Shown here: positions 49,850-57,880 of the stretch, piece after piece
Layout of the letters: each line of letters starts with the position of its first letter
Numbering within the stretch: position 1 is the first letter of the stretch
Program-made: the position numbers and the translations under genes
The notes under the pieces: generated by a model
The model's database searches: none
The model's input: the letters and a program-made list of their open reading frames with translations, nothing else
Told to the model about the DNA's origin: nothing
NCBI GenBank assembly: GCA_963850205.1
Contig: CAWKKJ010000015.1
Coordinates: forward strand, 62,001-126,000
Source: JACVRW01 sp963850205
GTDB taxonomy: Bacteria > Actinomycetota > Thermoleophilia > Solirubrobacterales > Thermoleophilaceae
DNA: 64,000 bases
Reading direction: 5' to 3'

Positions 49850-51045
49850 CAGGCGCCGATGGCCTGCTGAAACGCGCTCTCGACCTCCTGCGCCTCCTTG
49901 CCCGCGAGCGGCCGCAGGTCGGTGGACGCGGTCAGGCTCTCGGGGCTGGGGAAGATCAGCTCGCTCTCGGCCAGCTCGGGATCGGACTTCTCCAGCAGCT
50001 CGCGCACGCCCTTCACGGGACAGACGTAGTTGACCCAGGCCGTGATGTCCGCCTGGACCTCGGGGCGGTAGACGAAGTCCATGAACTTCTGCGCGGTGAA
50101 GGCGTGCGGCGCGCCGACGGGCACCTGCATGTTGTCCGACCAGAGCAGGAAGCCCTCCTCCGGCTGCACGAACTGGATGTTGGGGTTGTCGGCCTGGAGC
50201 TGGATGGCGTCGCCCGACCAGCCCAGGATCAGCCACGAGTCGCCCTTGGTGATGTCCTTGGTGTACTCGTTGCCGGTGAAGGCCCGCACCTGCCCCGAGG
50301 CCGCCTCGCGCTCGACCTTCTCGATGGCCGCGAGCATGTCGTCGAGGGTCGCCTCCCTGGGGTTCTTGCCCTGGGCGAGCATGGTCATCGGCACGGTGTC
50401 GTAGAGCTCGGTGAGCATCGTGACCCGGCCCTTGTAGTCGGGATCGAACAGGTCGTTGATGCTCTTCGGCTCGCGCTTGACCTTGTCCTTGCGGTAGATC
50501 AGCCCGGTCATGCCCGACTGCCAGGGCACGGAGTAGTCCTTGGCGCTGTCGAGCACCGGCGTGCGCAGCCGATCGATCAGGTTGCGGTTCACGTTCGGCA
50601 GCTGCGAGCGGTCCAGCCGCTGCACGTAGCCGAGCTTGATCATGCGGTTGGAGAGCCAGTCGCTGACCACGTGGAGGTCGCGGCCTCCGGAGTCGCCCTG
50701 GGCGTACTGCTGGCGCACCTTGCCGAAGAACTCCTGGTTGTCGTTGATCTCCTCGACGTACTTCGTCCTGGTCCCGTACCTGGACTCGAACCGCTTCAGC
50801 GTCTCCCGCTTCTCGTCGATGTAGAGCGGCCAGTTGGCGAAGTACATCGACTCGGCGATCTTCTGCTTGGCGATCGTCTTCGCGGGCTTCTCCGCGCCCC
50901 CGGTCTCGCTGCCGCAGGCGGCCAGCGCGGCCAGTGACGACATCGCCAGCGCCCCGCCGGCCCCGCGGGAGATCAACCGGCGGCGGGTGAGCTGCCCCCG
51001 CAGGATGCGCTCGAACTCCCGCTCCATGTCGCCCGGCGGCGCCAT
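49849..51045 (-). CDS. PotD-like spermidine/putrescine-binding lipoprotein
   Basis: A 398-residue substrate-binding protein with Tat-like RRRLISRG followed by a lipobox (SSLAALAAC, Cys as lipid site). The bacterial polyamine-binding fold is indicated by MYFANWPLYIDEKRETLKRFE, VSDWLSNRMIKLGYVQ, VPWQSGMTGLIYRKDKV and GDSWLILGWSGDAIQLQ. It delivers a polyamine or related cation to an ABC permease, but no permease or ATPase is adjacent. The ATG at 51045 is chosen; GTG 51057 and ATG 51027 are possible. It is divergent from an aldehyde dehydrogenase gene with about 40 bp between. Confidence 0.88.
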   Translation of the reverse strand: MAPPGDMEREFERILRGQLTRRRLISRGAGGALAMSSLAALAACGSETGGAEKPAKTIAKQKIAESMYFANWPLYIDEKRETLKRFESRYGTRTKYVEEINDNQEFFGKVRQQYAQGDSGGRDLHVVSDWLSNRMIKLGYVQRLDRSQLPNVNRNLIDRLRTPVLDSAKDYSVPWQSGMTGLIYRKDKVKREPKSINDLFDPDYKGRVTMLTELYDTVPMTMLAQGKNPREATLDDMLAAIEKVEREAASGQVRAFTGNEYTKDITKGDSWLILGWSGDAIQLQADNPNIQFVQPEEGFLLWSDNMQVPVGAPHAFTAQKFMDFVYRPEVQADITAWVNYVCPVKGVRELLEKSDPELAESELIFPSPESLTASTDLRPLAGKEAQEVESAFQQAIGA

Positions 51046-51087
51046 CCCCTCCGGCACCGTAGCGCGGCCGCCGTCACAATCAAGCCG

Positions 51088-52641
51088 GTGGAGGCGCCGC
51101 TCGAGTCGTTCAGCCCATTCGACGGCGCACGCGTGGGGGCCGTGGCGGCGGTCGAGCCCGGGGAGGTCGCGTCGGTGGTTAAGGACGCCGCGCGGGTGCA
51201 GCCCTTCTGGGCACAGCTCCCGCTGGCTGATCGCGCGGCGTACATGCGCCGCGCCGCGCAGGCGGTCCTCGACGAGCTCGACGAGCTGAGCTCGCTGATC
51301 GCGCGTGAGCAGGGAAAGCCCCGCAACGAGGCGCTGACGATGGAGCTGCTGCCGGCGATCGAGGCGCTGCGCTGGCTGGATGACGCGGGACCCCGGATTC
51401 TCGCGGACGAGCGCGTGCCGCTGCCGCTGCTCCTGCGCCGAAAGAGCGCGCGCTTCGCCTTCGAGCCGCTCGGGGTGGTGGGCGTCATCGCCCCCTGGAA
51501 CTACCCCTGGTCGATCCCCTTCACCGAGGCGGCCATGGCCCTGATGGCGGGAAACGGCGTGGTGATCAAGCCCGCGCCGCTCACCCCCTTGACCGGGATG
51601 CGCATCCAGGAGGTATTCGAGCGCGCCGGCCTGCCCGAGGGCCTGGTCCGGGTCGTGCAGGGCGGAGCCGATGTGGGCGAGGCGCTTGTGGCATCGGGCG
51701 CCGCCAAGATCTTCTTCACCGGCTCGCTGGAGGTGGGCCGCCGCGTGGGCGCCGAGTGCGCGCACCGCATGAAGGGCTCGGTGCTGGAACTCGGAGGCAA
51801 GGACGCGATGATCGTCTGCGCCGACGCCAACCTGCCCCATGCGGTGGGCGGCTGCCTGTGGGGCGGCTTCGCCAACGCCGGTCAGACCTGTAGCGGGATC
51901 GAGCGCGTGTACGTCGTGCGCGAGGTGGCCGAGCGCTTCATCGCCGGGGTGGTGGACGGCGCTCGCCGGCTGCGGCTCGGGGATCCCCTGGCCTGGGACA
52001 CCGAGATCGGGCCGATGGTGTCGACCGGCCAGCTCGAGCGGGTGACCGCGTTGGTGGACGACGCGGTTGCGGGGGGTGCCGAGCTGCGCTGCGGCGGGGC
52101 CGGCCCGCCCTTCTTTCGTCCCGCCGTGCTCACCGGGGTGCGACCGGACATGCGGGTGATGCGCGAGGAGGTGTTCGGGCCGGTGGTGCCGATCGTGACC
52201 GTGGAGGACGAGGACGAGGCGATCGCGCTGGCCAACGACTCCGAGTTCGGCCTGGGCGCCTCGGTCTGGACCGCCGACCGGGCCAAGGGGGAGCGCATGG
52301 CCCGCCGGATCGAGACCGGCATGGTCTGGGTCAACGACCACATGTACACCCACGGCGCGGCCTCGTGCTCCTGGGGCGGCGTCAAGAGCTCGGGTCTCGG
52401 CCGCTCCCACTCCAAGTTCGGGCTGTACGAGTGCGTGAACGTCAAGCTCCTGAGCTGGAGCCCTCCGCGCGGCCGCGACTTCTGGTGGCACCCCTACGAC
52501 GAGTCGCTCGGCCGCGCGCTGGAGGCGGCCGCCAGGCTGCTCTACGGGCGCGACGCCGACAAGCCCGCGGCGTGGCGGCGCGGCCTGAGGCCGCTGGCCC
52601 GGGTGGCGGGCAGGACCGTGCGCAGCTCGTTTCGGCGCTAG
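51088..52641 (+). CDS. Aldehyde dehydrogenase family protein
   Basis: A 517-residue NAD(P)-dependent aldehyde dehydrogenase. APWNYPWSIPF is the cofactor-contact region, FFTGSLEVGRR the Rossmann loop, LELGGKDAMIV the Glu motif, and GQTCSGIERVYV the catalytic Cys (about residue 268). The C-terminal tail after VNVKLLSW (about 45 residues) is a basic extension not found in most members. GTG start. Divergent from a polyamine-binding gene, so oxidation of an aminoaldehyde is a reasonable idea, but it is inference only. Confidence 0.9.
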   Translation: MEAPLESFSPFDGARVGAVAAVEPGEVASVVKDAARVQPFWAQLPLADRAAYMRRAAQAVLDELDELSSLIAREQGKPRNEALTMELLPAIEALRWLDDAGPRILADERVPLPLLLRRKSARFAFEPLGVVGVIAPWNYPWSIPFTEAAMALMAGNGVVIKPAPLTPLTGMRIQEVFERAGLPEGLVRVVQGGADVGEALVASGAAKIFFTGSLEVGRRVGAECAHRMKGSVLELGGKDAMIVCADANLPHAVGGCLWGGFANAGQTCSGIERVYVVREVAERFIAGVVDGARRLRLGDPLAWDTEIGPMVSTGQLERVTALVDDAVAGGAELRCGGAGPPFFRPAVLTGVRPDMRVMREEVFGPVVPIVTVEDEDEAIALANDSEFGLGASVWTADRAKGERMARRIETGMVWVNDHMYTHGAASCSWGGVKSSGLGRSHSKFGLYECVNVKLLSWSPPRGRDFWWHPYDESLGRALEAAARLLYGRDADKPAAWRRGLRPLARVAGRTVRSSFRR

Positions 52642-52673
52642 CCCGCAAGGGCGGCGATCTAGACTCTGAAGCG

Positions 52674-53414
52674 ATGCCCGCTCAGGCCTACGCCGGCAAG
52701 GAATGCGTCTGCCAGCTCCGCAGGGGAATCTGCGACCAGAGCTGCGTGCAGGGGATGCTCGACACTCCCTTCTACATCGCCTGCCTGAGGCTCTCCGGCC
52801 GCCGCTGCCTGGTGGTGGGTGGCGGCGACGTGGGCCTCGAGAAGGTCGAGGGGCTGCTGGCCTGCGACGGCGACGTGACCCTGATCGCCCCGGAGGCCGG
52901 CGAGCCGCTGAGCGTGCTGGCCGCAGAGGGCTCGATCCGCTGGGAGCGGCGCGAGTACGCCGGCGCCGCCGACCTCGAGGGCGTGTTCATGGTCATCGCC
53001 TCGACCGGCGACACCGACGTGAACATCGGGATCTACGAGGACGCCGAGCGGCGGGCCATGCTCGTGAACGTGGTCGACGTCCCTCCGCTCTGCAACTTCA
53101 TCCTGCCGGCGATCATCCGCAGCGGTCCCCTGGCCATCGCCATCTCCACCGCGGGCGCCTCGCCCGCGCTGGCCAAGCGGATCCGCAACGAGATCGCCGA
53201 CGAGTACGGCGAGCCCTACGCGCGCCTGGCGGTCCTCCTCAACGAGGTGCGCGGGTGGGCGAAGGGCACGCTGCCCACCTACCAGGACCGCAAGTCGTTC
53301 TTCGAGTCGATCGTCAACGGCGAGCCCGACCCGGTCGAGCTGCTTCGCACGGGTGACGAGCCGGCGGTGCGCGACCTGATCGCCGCCGCGCAACAGACCC
53401 ATCAGCCTGTCTGA
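52674..53414 (+). CDS. Precorrin-2 dehydrogenase/sirohydrochlorin ferrochelatase-type protein (Met8/CysG N-domain)
   Basis: A 246-residue protein whose core from residue 29 (MLDTPFYIACLRLSGRRCLVV) is the siroheme synthase N-terminal domain: GGGDVGLEKVEGLL is the NAD site, VNVVDVPPLCNFILPAII the conserved metal-binding turn and ISTAGASPALAKRIR the substrate region. It oxidises precorrin-2 and may insert iron to give siroheme. The N-terminal 28 residues (CVCQLRRGICDQSC) are a Cys-rich addition. The SUMT enzyme that makes precorrin-2 is encoded downstream at 60124. Confidence 0.88.
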   Translation: MPAQAYAGKECVCQLRRGICDQSCVQGMLDTPFYIACLRLSGRRCLVVGGGDVGLEKVEGLLACDGDVTLIAPEAGEPLSVLAAEGSIRWERREYAGAADLEGVFMVIASTGDTDVNIGIYEDAERRAMLVNVVDVPPLCNFILPAIIRSGPLAIAISTAGASPALAKRIRNEIADEYGEPYARLAVLLNEVRGWAKGTLPTYQDRKSFFESIVNGEPDPVELLRTGDEPAVRDLIAAAQQTHQPV

Positions 53415-53883
53415 GGACCTCACACACCTCGACGACGCCGGGAATGCCCGGATGGTCGATGTGGGCGACAAGGCGGCCACCGACCGCCGGGCGCTGGCCC
53501 GGTCGGTCGTGCGGATGTCGCCCGAGACGCTTGCGGCCGTCCGCCGCGGGGACGCCCCCAAGGGCGACGTGGTCGGCACGGCGCGCCTGGCCGGGATCCA
53601 GGCCGCCAAGCGAACCGCCGAGCTGATCCCGCTGTGCCACCCGCTCTCGCTCTCGTTCGTGGACGTGAGGATCTCGCTCTCCGGCGAGCGGGTGGAGATC
53701 GAGGCCGAGGCCCGCACCACCGGTCCGACCGGCGTGGAGATGGAGGCGATGACGGCCGCGTCGGTGGCAGCGCTCACGGTCTACGACATGGTCAAGGGCC
53801 TCGAGCGAGGGGTGGAGATTGCCGAGGTCTCCCTGCTCGAGAAGTCGGGTGGACGGCACGATTGGCGGCGCGCAGGGGAGTGA
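53407..53883 (+). CDS. moaC: Cyclic pyranopterin monophosphate synthase MoaC
   Basis: About 158 residues. MVDVGDKAATDRRALARSVV, LAGIQAAKRTAELIPLCHPL and GVEMEAMTAASVAALTVYDM are the MoaC signatures, with the catalytic Lys and Asp. It converts 3',8-cyclo-GTP to cyclic pyranopterin monophosphate in molybdenum-cofactor synthesis. The conserved start LTHLDDAGNAR lies before the first ATG (53452), but only a CTG (53407) can begin it, overlapping the upstream stop; the ATG version would lose this part. GTGA overlap with mogA downstream. Confidence 0.9.
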   Translation: MSEDLTHLDDAGNARMVDVGDKAATDRRALARSVVRMSPETLAAVRRGDAPKGDVVGTARLAGIQAAKRTAELIPLCHPLSLSFVDVRISLSGERVEIEAEARTTGPTGVEMEAMTAASVAALTVYDMVKGLERGVEIAEVSLLEKSGGRHDWRRAGE

Positions 53884-54344
53884 GGGCGGCGGTGGTCACG
53901 ATTTCCTCCTCCCTGGCCCGGGGCGAGGGCGAGGACGTCTCGGGAGCTGCGCTCGTTGAGCTCTGCCGGGAGGCCGGGCTCGAGACGTCCCAGGAGACGG
54001 TCTCAGATGATCGCGACGCGATCCTGTCGGCCCTCAAGCGCCTCGCCGACCACGAGCGGGTGCGGTTCGTCTTCACCACCGGAGGCACCGGCCTGACCCC
54101 CGACGACGTGACCCCCGAGGCCACGCGCGATGCCGTCGAGCGCGAGGCGCCGGGCTACGCGGAGGCGATCCGCGCCGACTCGCGCGAGCACACGCCGCTG
54201 GGCATCCTCACCCGTGGGCTCTCGGGCATCCGCGGACGGACGCTCATCGTCAACTTCCCGGGCAACCCGAAGGCGATCACGCAGTCCTGGCCGATCATCG
54301 AGCCGACGCTCAAGCACGCGGCCGAGACGCTGGAGCGCAGCTAG
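53880..54344 (+). CDS. mogA: Molybdopterin adenylyltransferase-like protein (MogA/MoaB)
   Basis: A 154-residue MogA/MoaB-family protein with FTTGGTGLTPDDVTPEAT as the molybdopterin/nucleotide motif, SREHTPLGILTRGLSGIRG and VNFPGNPKAI at the end. It adenylates molybdopterin before metal insertion. GTG start overlaps moaC by 4 nt. Its 3' end overlaps the convergent VOC gene by 4 nt. Together with moaC it is the only molybdenum-cofactor pair in the window. Confidence 0.92.
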   Translation: MRAAVVTISSSLARGEGEDVSGAALVELCREAGLETSQETVSDDRDAILSALKRLADHERVRFVFTTGGTGLTPDDVTPEATRDAVEREAPGYAEAIRADSREHTPLGILTRGLSGIRGRTLIVNFPGNPKAITQSWPIIEPTLKHAAETLERS

Positions 54345-54781
54345 AGGAGGCCCTTCACGCGCAGCTCCTCCAGCGCCCGCGAGGACTTCTCCAGAACGCC
54401 CAGCCCCATGCCCTCGAGGACCGGCGCGGTCTTGGAGAACTGCACGTCGGAGTACTGCACCACCTGCACGTGGTTGCCCCAGGGGTCGCGGAAGTCCAGG
54501 CCGCGGCCGGGCAGGATCTCCGTGCCGGCCTCCCCCAGGCGCCGCCGCACCTCGTCGCGGTCGTCCACCACGAGCCCGAAGTGGCGCGCGGCGTCGGGAC
54601 CGTCGGGCTCGGCCACCTGGGCCAGCACGAGGAACTGGTCGCCCATGTCGATGAAGGCCATGCGCGGCACGCGGCCGCGCAGATCCAGCTCGAACACGCG
54701 ACCGTAGAAGTCGAGCGCGGCGTCGAGGTCGGCCACCTCGAGCACCACGTGGTTGATGCCGACGAGCTTCGGCAGGCTCAC
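54341..54781 (-). CDS. VOC family protein
   Basis: A 146-residue glyoxalase-fold protein: KLVGINHVVLEVADLDAALDF at the start and LDFRDPWGNHVQVVQY at the end of the second module, with a short C-terminal helix (EKSSRALEELRVKGLL). Metal-ligand His and Glu positions are partly visible. GTG start overlaps the stop of the upstream esterase gene by 4 nt, so the two are coupled. Substrate unknown. Confidence 0.85.
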   Translation of the reverse strand: MSLPKLVGINHVVLEVADLDAALDFYGRVFELDLRGRVPRMAFIDMGDQFLVLAQVAEPDGPDAARHFGLVVDDRDEVRRRLGEAGTEILPGRGLDFRDPWGNHVQVVQYSDVQFSKTAPVLEGMGLGVLEKSSRALEELRVKGLL

Positions 54782-55578
54782 CACTCCCGGCGCAGCCAGC
54801 GGGCGGATCGCCGCACGATGGCGTCGATCTGGGAGTAGGCGATGAGGTGGTCGGCCCCGGCGAACGTAACCAGTGTGCAGGAGAGCCGGCGGGCCTCGGC
54901 CTCGCCGCAGGCACGGGTCGACCCGGCCGAGGGGACCACGGCGTCGGCGGTCCCGTGGAAGAGGAGCAGGGGAGCGTCGCGGCGGCCGATCTGGGCGCCG
55001 TCGAGTAGCAGGCCGGCGATCCCGATCGCCCCGTCGACCCGGGAGGAATAGCCGGGGTTGCCGCTCCTGCCCGGATCGTCCCCGCTCACCGCGACCTCCA
55101 TCGCGGTCACCGCTCCCGCGGAGTGGCCGGCGATGTAGATCCGCTTGGGGTCGACGCCGAGCCGGCGAGCGTGCCTGCGAAACCAGCGCACTGCGGCCTG
55201 CGCGTCGTGCTGGGCCGCGCGGATCGCCGCCGGGTAGCCCACCTCCCGCAGCTTGCCGCCGCCGGCCAGCCGGTAGGTGATCGTGGCGCTCACGTATCCC
55301 CGCCGGGCGAAGGCCTGGGCGTGCGGCGTCATATAGCGGCGATCGCCGAAGATGAAGGCGCCCCCGTGGACCCAGATGATCGCGGGGCGGGCCTTGGCCC
55401 GCGCCGGGGGCCGGTAGAGGTCGAGCCGAAGCGTCTTCTCGACGCCGTCGAAGCCCACCGCGCTGCCGTAGGCCACCCCGAGCCGCTCGGTCACGGCCGC
55501 GGAGGCGCCAGCCGGAAACAGGCAGAGGAGGATGGCGGCGAGCGCGCTGGTCGCCGCCAGGCGGACTGGGCGAGGCAC
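54778..55578 (-). CDS. Secreted alpha/beta hydrolase (esterase, HSL-like)
   Basis: A 266-residue exported esterase. Signal peptide at residues 1-28 (VRLAATSALAAILLCLFPAG). WVHGGAF at about 70-76 is the oxyanion-hole HGG motif, nucleophile Ser153 in AGHSAGA, then FHGTADAVVP with the acid and AGADHLIAY with the His. This is a carboxylesterase or lipase-like enzyme of the hormone-sensitive-lipase type. The GTG at 55578 is selected by the signal peptide. The start lies 116 bp from ccmA, on the opposite strand. Confidence 0.88.
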   Translation of the reverse strand: MPRPVRLAATSALAAILLCLFPAGASAAVTERLGVAYGSAVGFDGVEKTLRLDLYRPPARAKARPAIIWVHGGAFIFGDRRYMTPHAQAFARRGYVSATITYRLAGGGKLREVGYPAAIRAAQHDAQAAVRWFRRHARRLGVDPKRIYIAGHSAGAVTAMEVAVSGDDPGRSGNPGYSSRVDGAIGIAGLLLDGAQIGRRDAPLLLFHGTADAVVPSAGSTRACGEAEARRLSCTLVTFAGADHLIAYSQIDAIVRRSARWLRREW

Positions 55579-55694
55579 GGGAGCGAGGATAGTGAGCCCC
55601 CTGGGGGCTCGACGACCTTGCCCCGCCGGCCGGGGAGAACTCGCCGCGGCCTCCCGAGGGCCTCCAACCAAACCGCTCCATAGGCTTGACCAAG

Positions 55695-56345
55695 ATGGGA
55701 GCGGCCATCGAGCTCACCGGCCTCGAGCGGCGCTACGGCGAGCGGGTGGCTCTCGCCGGCGTGACCGTCGCCGTGCCCGACGGGGCCACGCTCGCCCTCC
55801 TGGGGGGTAACGGGGCGGGCAAGACGACCCTGCTCCGCGTGCTGGCGGGGCTGCTCAGGCCTCACGCCGGACAGGCCCGGGTGCTCGGGGCCGAGCTGCC
55901 GGCCGAGCGCTGGAAGCTTCCCGCGCGCGTGGGCTACGTCGCGCACGAACCCCTGCTCTACCGCGAGCTGAGCGGACGGGAGAACCTCGCCTACCAGGCT
56001 GCGCTCCACGGCGTGGGCCGGGCGCGGGTCGACGAGGTCCTCGCCGCCGTGGGGATGGACCGCCGGGCGGACGAGCCGCTGCGCGAGCTCTCCAAGGGGA
56101 TGGTCCAGCGGCTGGCGGTGGCGCGCGCCGTGCTGCACGAACCGGAGCTCCTGCTGCTGGACGAGCCGCGGGCCAACCTCGATCCCGCCGCCGCCGAGCT
56201 GCTCGAGCCGCTGATCGGCCGCTCGTCCGGCCGCACCCGCGTGCTGGTGAGCCACGACGCCGAGGGCGCCCTGGCGGAGTCGGACCTGGCGCTGGGGCTC
56301 AAGGGCGGCCGGCCCGCTCCCGCCGACCGGGAGCTGTACCGGTGA
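55695..56345 (+). CDS. ccmA: Heme exporter ATP-binding protein CcmA
   Basis: A 216-residue ABC ATPase. Walker A GGNGAGKTT at residues 37-45, Q-loop region VGYVAHEPLLY, the signature LSKGMVQRLAVARA (LSKGM in place of LSGGQ, usual for CcmA) and Walker B LLLLDEPRANLD. It drives the CcmB/CcmC complex that releases holo-CcmE in cytochrome c maturation. First gene of a nine-gene plus-strand run; overlaps ccmB by 4 nt (GTGA). A TTG at 55686 is an alternative start. Confidence 0.92.
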   Translation: MGAAIELTGLERRYGERVALAGVTVAVPDGATLALLGGNGAGKTTLLRVLAGLLRPHAGQARVLGAELPAERWKLPARVGYVAHEPLLYRELSGRENLAYQAALHGVGRARVDEVLAAVGMDRRADEPLRELSKGMVQRLAVARAVLHEPELLLLDEPRANLDPAAAELLEPLIGRSSGRTRVLVSHDAEGALAESDLALGLKGGRPAPADRELYR

Positions 56346-57016
56346 TCGCCACCGCCCGGGCGATCCTGCGCAAGGACCTCCGCATCGAGCTCCGCACCAA
56401 GGAGTCGGTGCCGGCCATGACCCTGTTCACCCTCACGGTCTACGTGCTGTTCCACTTCGGCCTGGACCGGGACTCGCTCGACGGCGAGCTGGCCTCCGGC
56501 GTCCTCTGGGTGACCCTGCTGCTCGCCGCGGTGATCGGCGTCAGCCGGCTCTTCGCCGCCGAGCGCGAGCAGGGCGGCATCGACGCCCTGCGCCTCGCGC
56601 CCGTGGACCAGACCGCGCTCTTCCTGGCCAAGGGTGCGGCCCTGTTCCTGTTCCTGGTGGCCGTCGAGGTGGTGGCCGTGCCGGCCTTCGGGCTGCTCCT
56701 GCTCGGCCCCGGCCTGGAGGGAGCCCTGCCGGAACTGCTCGCGATCCTGCTGCTCGCCGATCTGGGCATCGCCGGGGTGGGGGCGCTGGTGGCCGCCCTG
56801 GCCGCCGAGACACGCGCCCGCGAGCTGATCGTGCCGCTGCTCCTGCTGCCGCTGCTGGTGCCCGTGCTGATCGCCTCCGCCCAGGCCACCGAGCCGCTTC
56901 TGCGCCAGGATCAGGGGCCCGAGGACCTAGGGCGCTGGCTGGGGCTGCTCACGCTTTACGATGTGGTGTTCGTGCTTCTATCCGTCGCCGTCTTCGATTA
57001 CCTGCTCGAGGACTGA
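56342..57016 (+). CDS. ccmB: Heme exporter permease CcmB
   Basis: A 224-residue protein with six transmembrane helices. ILRKDLRIELRTKESVPAMT before helix 1 and SRLFAAEREQGGIDALRLAP in the first cytoplasmic loop are the CcmB signatures. Works with CcmA and CcmC. GTG start in the GTGA overlap with ccmA, and its stop overlaps the start of ccmC (TGATG). Confidence 0.92.
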   Translation: MIATARAILRKDLRIELRTKESVPAMTLFTLTVYVLFHFGLDRDSLDGELASGVLWVTLLLAAVIGVSRLFAAEREQGGIDALRLAPVDQTALFLAKGAALFLFLVAVEVVAVPAFGLLLLGPGLEGALPELLAILLLADLGIAGVGALVAALAAETRARELIVPLLLLPLLVPVLIASAQATEPLLRQDQGPEDLGRWLGLLTLYDVVFVLLSVAVFDYLLED

Positions 57017-57714
57017 TGTATTCGAAGGGCCTCATACCTCTGGCCGCGGCCACCGTCGTGACGCTCGCGGCGGCGATGGCGCTCGTCTTCTTCTACGCCC
57101 CGCTGGACGCCGACCAGGGCTTCATCCAGAAGATCTTCTACGTGCACGTGCCGATGGCGATCGTGGCGCTGGGCGGCTTCGTGGCCGGGGGCATCATGGC
57201 CATCAAGCACCTGCGCTCGGGCGACCCGTCCTGGGACATGCGCTCGTACGTGGCCATCCACCTGTCGGTGATCCTCGGCCTGGGCGTGCTCGTGACCGGC
57301 GCCATCTGGGCCAAAGCCTCCTGGGGGCATTGGTGGGTCTGGGACGAGCCGGTGCTGGTCTCGTTCCTCGTCGTCTTCCTTCTCTACTGCGTCTACTACC
57401 CGCTGCGCTTCTCGATCGAGGATCCCGAGCGCCAGGCCCGCTACTCGTCGGTGTTCGCGATCGCCGCGGGAGCGTTCGTGCCGCTCAACTTCATGGCCGT
57501 CCGGCTGGCTGAGGCCTACACGCACCCGCGGGTGCTGTCCCAGACCGGCGGGAGCCTTCCGGGCGAGATGCGGCTCACCTTCCTGGTCGCCCTGCTGGCG
57601 ATGACGCTGCTGTTCGTGACCCTGTGGAAGCTTGAGCTGACGGCCAAGCACGCCGCGATGCAGCTCAAGCGCCTGAAGCGCAAGCTGGCCGAACGCGAGG
57701 CGGTGCCGGCGTGA
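57016..57714 (+). CDS. ccmC: Heme-handling cytochrome c biogenesis protein CcmC
   Basis: A 232-residue polytopic protein with six helices and the tryptophan-rich heme-binding motif WGHWWVWDEP in the loop between helices 3 and 4. FYVHVPMAIVALGG and IHLSVILGLGVLVTG carry the flanking His residues that ligate heme. The motif ends DEP where most CcmC proteins have DARLTS. Loads heme on CcmE; no ccmE or ccmF is in the window. Overlaps ccmB by one base. Confidence 0.92.
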   Translation: MYSKGLIPLAAATVVTLAAAMALVFFYAPLDADQGFIQKIFYVHVPMAIVALGGFVAGGIMAIKHLRSGDPSWDMRSYVAIHLSVILGLGVLVTGAIWAKASWGHWWVWDEPVLVSFLVVFLLYCVYYPLRFSIEDPERQARYSSVFAIAAGAFVPLNFMAVRLAEAYTHPRVLSQTGGSLPGEMRLTFLVALLAMTLLFVTLWKLELTAKHAAMQLKRLKRKLAEREAVPA

Positions 57715-57727
57715 CGAGGCGCCGCTG

Positions 57728-57880
57728 ATGCCCGCACTGCCCCTCGACGAGGCGGGCAAGTACGTGGCCGGGGCCTACGTGGTCTTCCTCACCCTCATCG
57801 TGGTCTACGTGGCCATCATCGGGGCCAAGATCGCCCGCATCGACCGCGAGATCACCGAGCTCGCCCAGGACGACCAGTGA
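57728..57880 (+). CDS. ccmD: CcmD-like small membrane protein
   Basis: A 50-residue protein with one transmembrane helix (AYVVFLTLIVVYVAIIGAKI) followed by a short basic and acidic tail (RIDREITELAQDD). Size, position after ccmC and topology match CcmD, which stabilises the CcmABC-CcmE complex. Its stop overlaps the hemA start by 4 nt (GTGA). Confidence 0.82.
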   Translation: MPALPLDEAGKYVAGAYVVFLTLIVVYVAIIGAKIARIDREITELAQDDQ

